From: an uncultured Flavobacterium sp. | GTDB taxonomy: Bacteria > Bacteroidota > Bacteroidia > Flavobacteriales > Flavobacteriaceae | Direction: 5' to 3' | DNA: 64,000 bases | NCBI RefSeq assembly: GCF_946478785.1 | Contig: NZ_CAMLDD010000002.1 | Coordinates: 124,001-188,000 of the forward strand | Part shown: positions 61,525 through 64,000 of the stretch, piece after piece | How positions within the stretch are numbered: position 1 is the first letter of the stretch | Layout: the number at the start of each line of letters is the position of its first letter | Notes under the pieces: model-generated | The model's database searches: none | What the model was told of the DNA's origin: nothing | What the model saw: the letters and a program-made list of their open reading frames with translations, nothing else | Translations under genes and position numbers: made by a program

Positions 61525-62670
61525 TTGAATACAACTTATTCTTTCCAAATATATAAAAGCGCTTCATTACTCCCATTAGAATGGAACTTGCTGGCTACTG
61601 ATAACATTTTTTTGACCAGGGAATATCTCGAAGTACTGGAAAATTCCTGTCCTGTAAATATGATTTGTCATTTTATTGGATTTTTTGAAGAAGAAAAGCT
61701 TGTAGGGATTGTTATAACACAATTTTTGTTTGCAGAAAAACTGGAATCTTTTGGAGATCGGGATAAATGCTTGAAAACTTCCGTTCGTAATTTTGCTTTT
61801 AAAAACTTTGCATCACATGTTTTATTTGTTGGCAATAATATGCTGACAGGCCAGAATGCTTTTGCTTTTGATGAAAATATCAAACAATTAAAAGCAATTA
61901 AAACACTTCATAAAGCAATTAATCAGCTTAAAAAAGATTTGAAGGCAAAAGGAAGGAAAGTCCATATAACCAGCATAAAAGATTTTACACAAGAAGAAAT
62001 TGAACCTTTGCAAGCTGAGTTCAAAAACAATTATACTTTTTCGACACAGCCCAATATGATTTTTGAAATTAATCAAAATTGGAAAACAGAACAGGACTAT
62101 ATTGATGCCTTATCAAAAAAATACCGGGATCAATACAAACGTGCACGAAAAAAATCTGAAGGAATCGAAAAACAAAAAATGTCTTTATCAGACATTAAAA
62201 ATCATGAAGATGCTATTTATGAGTTATACTTTCACGTAGCCAAAAATGCCCCTTTTAATACTTTTTTCTTAGCCCGAAACCATTTTAGTTTTTTTAAGGA
62301 AATCATGAAAGATGACTTTTTGCTTTATGGTTATTTTTTAGATGGAAAATTAATCGGTTTCAATACCTTAATAAAAAATGGAGGCGTCATGGACACTTAT
62401 TTTTTAGGGTATGAAGAAAGTATCCAGCGTGAAAAAATGCTATATCTAAACATGTTATATGACATGATTGCATATTCTATTAAAAAAGGGTTTAGAAAAA
62501 TTGTTTTTGCAAGAACTGCTCTCGAAATCAAAAGTTCAGTAGGTGCAAAACCAGTAAATATGTATGGCTTAATTACGCATAGCAATGCATTAATAAATCA
62601 TAACATAGGTCGTTTTTTTAACTATCTGGAACCCAAAACTGATTGGCAGGAACGCAATCCTTTTAAATAA
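61525..62670 (+). CDS. FemAB-like / GNAT-superfamily protein (possible acyl- or aminoacyl-transferase)
   Basis: 381 residues from a TTG codon (NTTYSFQIYKSASLLPLEWN follows). The protein has the two-lobed GNAT pattern of the FemAB-like family PF04339: EWNLLATDNIFLTREYLEVLE at the N terminus, LSKKYRDQYKRARKKSEGIE near 193, where a basic helix is typical, and FLLYGYFLDGKLIGFNTLIK followed by TYFLGYEESIQREKMLYLNM in the second lobe. PF04339-type proteins are annotated as peptidogalycan or wall-related transferases, but characterised members are few. The TTG start is supported by the -7 element at 61497 and the lack of an upstream ATG before an in-frame stop. It is a single gene, convergent with the lipid-kinase gene. 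Confidence 0.72.
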   Translation: MNTTYSFQIYKSASLLPLEWNLLATDNIFLTREYLEVLENSCPVNMICHFIGFFEEEKLVGIVITQFLFAEKLESFGDRDKCLKTSVRNFAFKNFASHVLFVGNNMLTGQNAFAFDENIKQLKAIKTLHKAINQLKKDLKAKGRKVHITSIKDFTQEEIEPLQAEFKNNYTFSTQPNMIFEINQNWKTEQDYIDALSKKYRDQYKRARKKSEGIEKQKMSLSDIKNHEDAIYELYFHVAKNAPFNTFFLARNHFSFFKEIMKDDFLLYGYFLDGKLIGFNTLIKNGGVMDTYFLGYEESIQREKMLYLNMLYDMIAYSIKKGFRKIVFARTALEIKSSVGAKPVNMYGLITHSNALINHNIGRFFNYLEPKTDWQERNPFK

Positions 62671-62691
62671 ACTTACTACATTATTACTATT

Positions 62692-63561
62692 TTAAGGAAC
62701 CGCAATCTTTAATTGCTTGTGCAGAATATGAATTTCCAACGATTTTTGAGCACCGCAATATTCTCCGTCAATCTGAAAACTGACAGGATAATCTGTTTGA
62801 ATATCTGCTTTATCTGTCGAAATAATCACAACATCACCGGAATCGATTGGCATATTTCCCGTAATAATTTTTCCAATTAAAAGCAAGTCAAGATTTTTTA
62901 AGATAACCAACTCAAATTTGCCGTCATTCATTGCGCCATTGGGATTAATGGTTACGCCGGTTCCATATTTTTGAGAATTGGCAATTACAATCATTCTTGC
63001 AGTGTGCTGAACTGTTTTTTTGTTTGCCGTAATTGTAGCAACAAAAGGCTCATTAGAATCTACCAGAGTTGTGTAGGCTTGCAGCGCATAACCCCAAAAT
63101 CCACGTAGGTTGCTTGCTTCATAATTTTTAACCAGATCTGCATTAAGGCCAATATCACTTAAATGGATACTTTTTTTTCCATTGATGCAAATCATGTCCA
63201 TTTCGATATAATGATGCAGAAAAGCAATTTTAAGATTCTCTTCAATTGTTGCCGGCAAATTCAAATCGACAGATAGCCCGTTTGCAGAACCTGCGGGCAA
63301 AATACCGATAATCACATTTTGTTGTTCCATCGCCTCAGCGACCATTTTAATAGTTCCGTCGCCTCCGGCAACTACTATTCTTTCCGGCAAATATTGGCTG
63401 TAGAGCGATTGTATATTTTTTTGATCATTTTTTCCTGTCGTTTCATAAACTTCGTGATCAAACTGATTGGTGGTGGCAAACTCCTGAGCCGCTTCAATTA
63501 AATCGGATTTATCAAGGTCTCCTGAAATCGGATTTACAACGAATATGATATTCTTTTTCAA
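62692..63561 (-). CDS. Diacylglycerol-kinase-family lipid kinase (YegS/BmrU-like)
   Basis: 289 residues from the TTG at 63561, giving LKKNIIFVVNPISGDLDKSD, the usual N terminus of the family (KxxxIxNPxSG). An upstream TTG at 63621 adds 20 unconserved residues and would abut the divergent gene, so it is rejected. The catalytic motif IVVAGGDGTIKMVAEAM lies near 64 (GGDGT), GILPAGSANGLSVDL near 85 and GVTINPNGAMNDGKFELVIL near 207, where the conserved Asp and Glu are expected. It phosphorylates diacylglycerol or another lipid with ATP in the cytoplasm. It is divergent from the App1-like phosphatase gene, whose activity would be the reverse step. Confidence 0.88.
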   Translation of the reverse strand: MKKNIIFVVNPISGDLDKSDLIEAAQEFATTNQFDHEVYETTGKNDQKNIQSLYSQYLPERIVVAGGDGTIKMVAEAMEQQNVIIGILPAGSANGLSVDLNLPATIEENLKIAFLHHYIEMDMICINGKKSIHLSDIGLNADLVKNYEASNLRGFWGYALQAYTTLVDSNEPFVATITANKKTVQHTARMIVIANSQKYGTGVTINPNGAMNDGKFELVILKNLDLLLIGKIITGNMPIDSGDVVIISTDKADIQTDYPVSFQIDGEYCGAQKSLEIHILHKQLKIAVP

Positions 63562-63624
63562 AATTTTATTTTTAAAGTCAATTAAAATAATTAATTTACA
63601 GTCTCCTATAAAAATACACAATTA

Positions 63625-64000
63625 ATGAAACCAATCCTACAATTATATCGAGGTTATGCTAACGAACATGAATTAATTGTAATGGGTCATGTATTTAAGA
63701 GAACGTATGAGTATGATTTCCAGAAGAAAAATTTCAAAAACGCTACTTCCATAATTAATCAGTTCAGGATAAAAACAATGCAAAATTTTGACGTGTATCT
63801 CAAACTTGGAGACCAGGAAATACACTCAAAAACATTGGCTGATGGCTATTTTAAATTTTGCATTCCGTTAGAAAAAGAATTTAATTTTGGATGGAAAGAA
63901 TATGAAGTCAGCATAAAACATAAGGCAGAGATAATAACTGCAAAAGGCAGTTTTATTAGACCGCATGCAGGAAATTTAGGCATCATTTCTGATATTGATG
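63625..64000 (+). CDS. App1/DUF2183-family phosphatidate phosphatase (partial, 5' end)
   Basis: 125 codons are present; the gene runs off the right edge. The N-terminal region (LYRGYANEHELIVMGHVFKR and IRPHAGNLGIISDID at the very end) matches App1-like phosphatidate phosphatases, in which a beta-rich domain precedes a HAD domain. The final visible residues SDID are the beginning of the expected DxDxT catalytic motif, cut by the window end. The start is ATG at 63625, and the gene is divergent from the diacylglycerol-kinase-like gene with about 60 nt between the preferred starts. Together they suggest a phosphatidate/diacylglycerol cycle. Confidence 0.8.
   Translation, partial: MKPILQLYRGYANEHELIVMGHVFKRTYEYDFQKKNFKNATSIINQFRIKTMQNFDVYLKLGDQEIHSKTLADGYFKFCIPLEKEFNFGWKEYEVSIKHKAEIITAKGSFIRPHAGNLGIISDID

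Overview
The window reads as a chromosome segment of a Flavobacterium-like member of the Bacteroidota, probably close to F. johnsoniae. The evidence is AT-rich DNA, three SusC/SusD pairs, lipoprotein signals of the LxxC type, and several promoters of the flavobacterial form TTG-N18-20-TAnnTTTG with little Shine-Dalgarno signal. No rRNA, tRNA, CRISPR array or insertion sequence was seen.

Region 1 (1-9418) is a siderophore locus. A minus-strand operon encodes a nitroreductase-family flavoprotein, a PLP decarboxylase, an NIS synthetase fused to a GNAT acyltransferase, a lysine/ornithine N-monooxygenase and a second NIS synthetase, followed by the start of one more gene (perhaps a MATE exporter). 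A divergent clavaminate-synthase-like Fe(II)/2-oxoglutarate oxygenase resembles the L-lysine 4-hydroxylases of Flavobacterium. Together they predict a route from lysine through 4-hydroxylysine to 3-hydroxycadaverine, then N-hydroxylation, acylation and condensation with citrate. That matches the building blocks I recall for chryseochelin A of Chryseobacterium.

Region 2 (9419-13410) is a small accessory stretch. It holds a candidate toxin-antitoxin pair with a palindromic operator, a small unknown protein, an MFS sugar porter and an acidic disordered protein.

Region 3 (13424-33660, minus strand) is a fungal-type alpha-mannan utilisation locus. It encodes SusC, SusD, a SusE-like lipoprotein and a GH76 endo-mannanase, then GH2, GH92, GH125, GH92 and GH97 enzymes. 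It also has its own LacI regulator, a type II-like phosphomannose isomerase and a ROK sugar kinase. Two near-identical palindromes (30704-30721 and 34207-34226) sit between the -33 and -7 elements of two promoters, one for susC and one for the kinase-isomerase-regulator group. The region is therefore a regulatory circuit running from surface cleavage to fructose-6-phosphate.

Region 4 (34750-49955, plus strand) is a tight seven-gene operon: FAS1 lipoprotein, SusC, SusD, FAS1, FAS1, SusC, SusD. It encodes no recognisable enzyme.

Region 5 (50302-59435) holds a large MscS-type channel, a remnant of a thiolase gene, a Cys/His-rich small protein, and an operon pairing an ABC-2 exporter (ATPase plus two DUF3526-like permeases) with a TonB-dependent siderophore-type receptor.

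Region 6 (59500-64000) holds a small unknown protein, a frameshifted leucine-rich-repeat gene, a DUF1761 membrane protein, a FemAB/GNAT-like protein, and a divergent lipid pair: a diacylglycerol-kinase-family protein and the start of an App1-like phosphatidate phosphatase.
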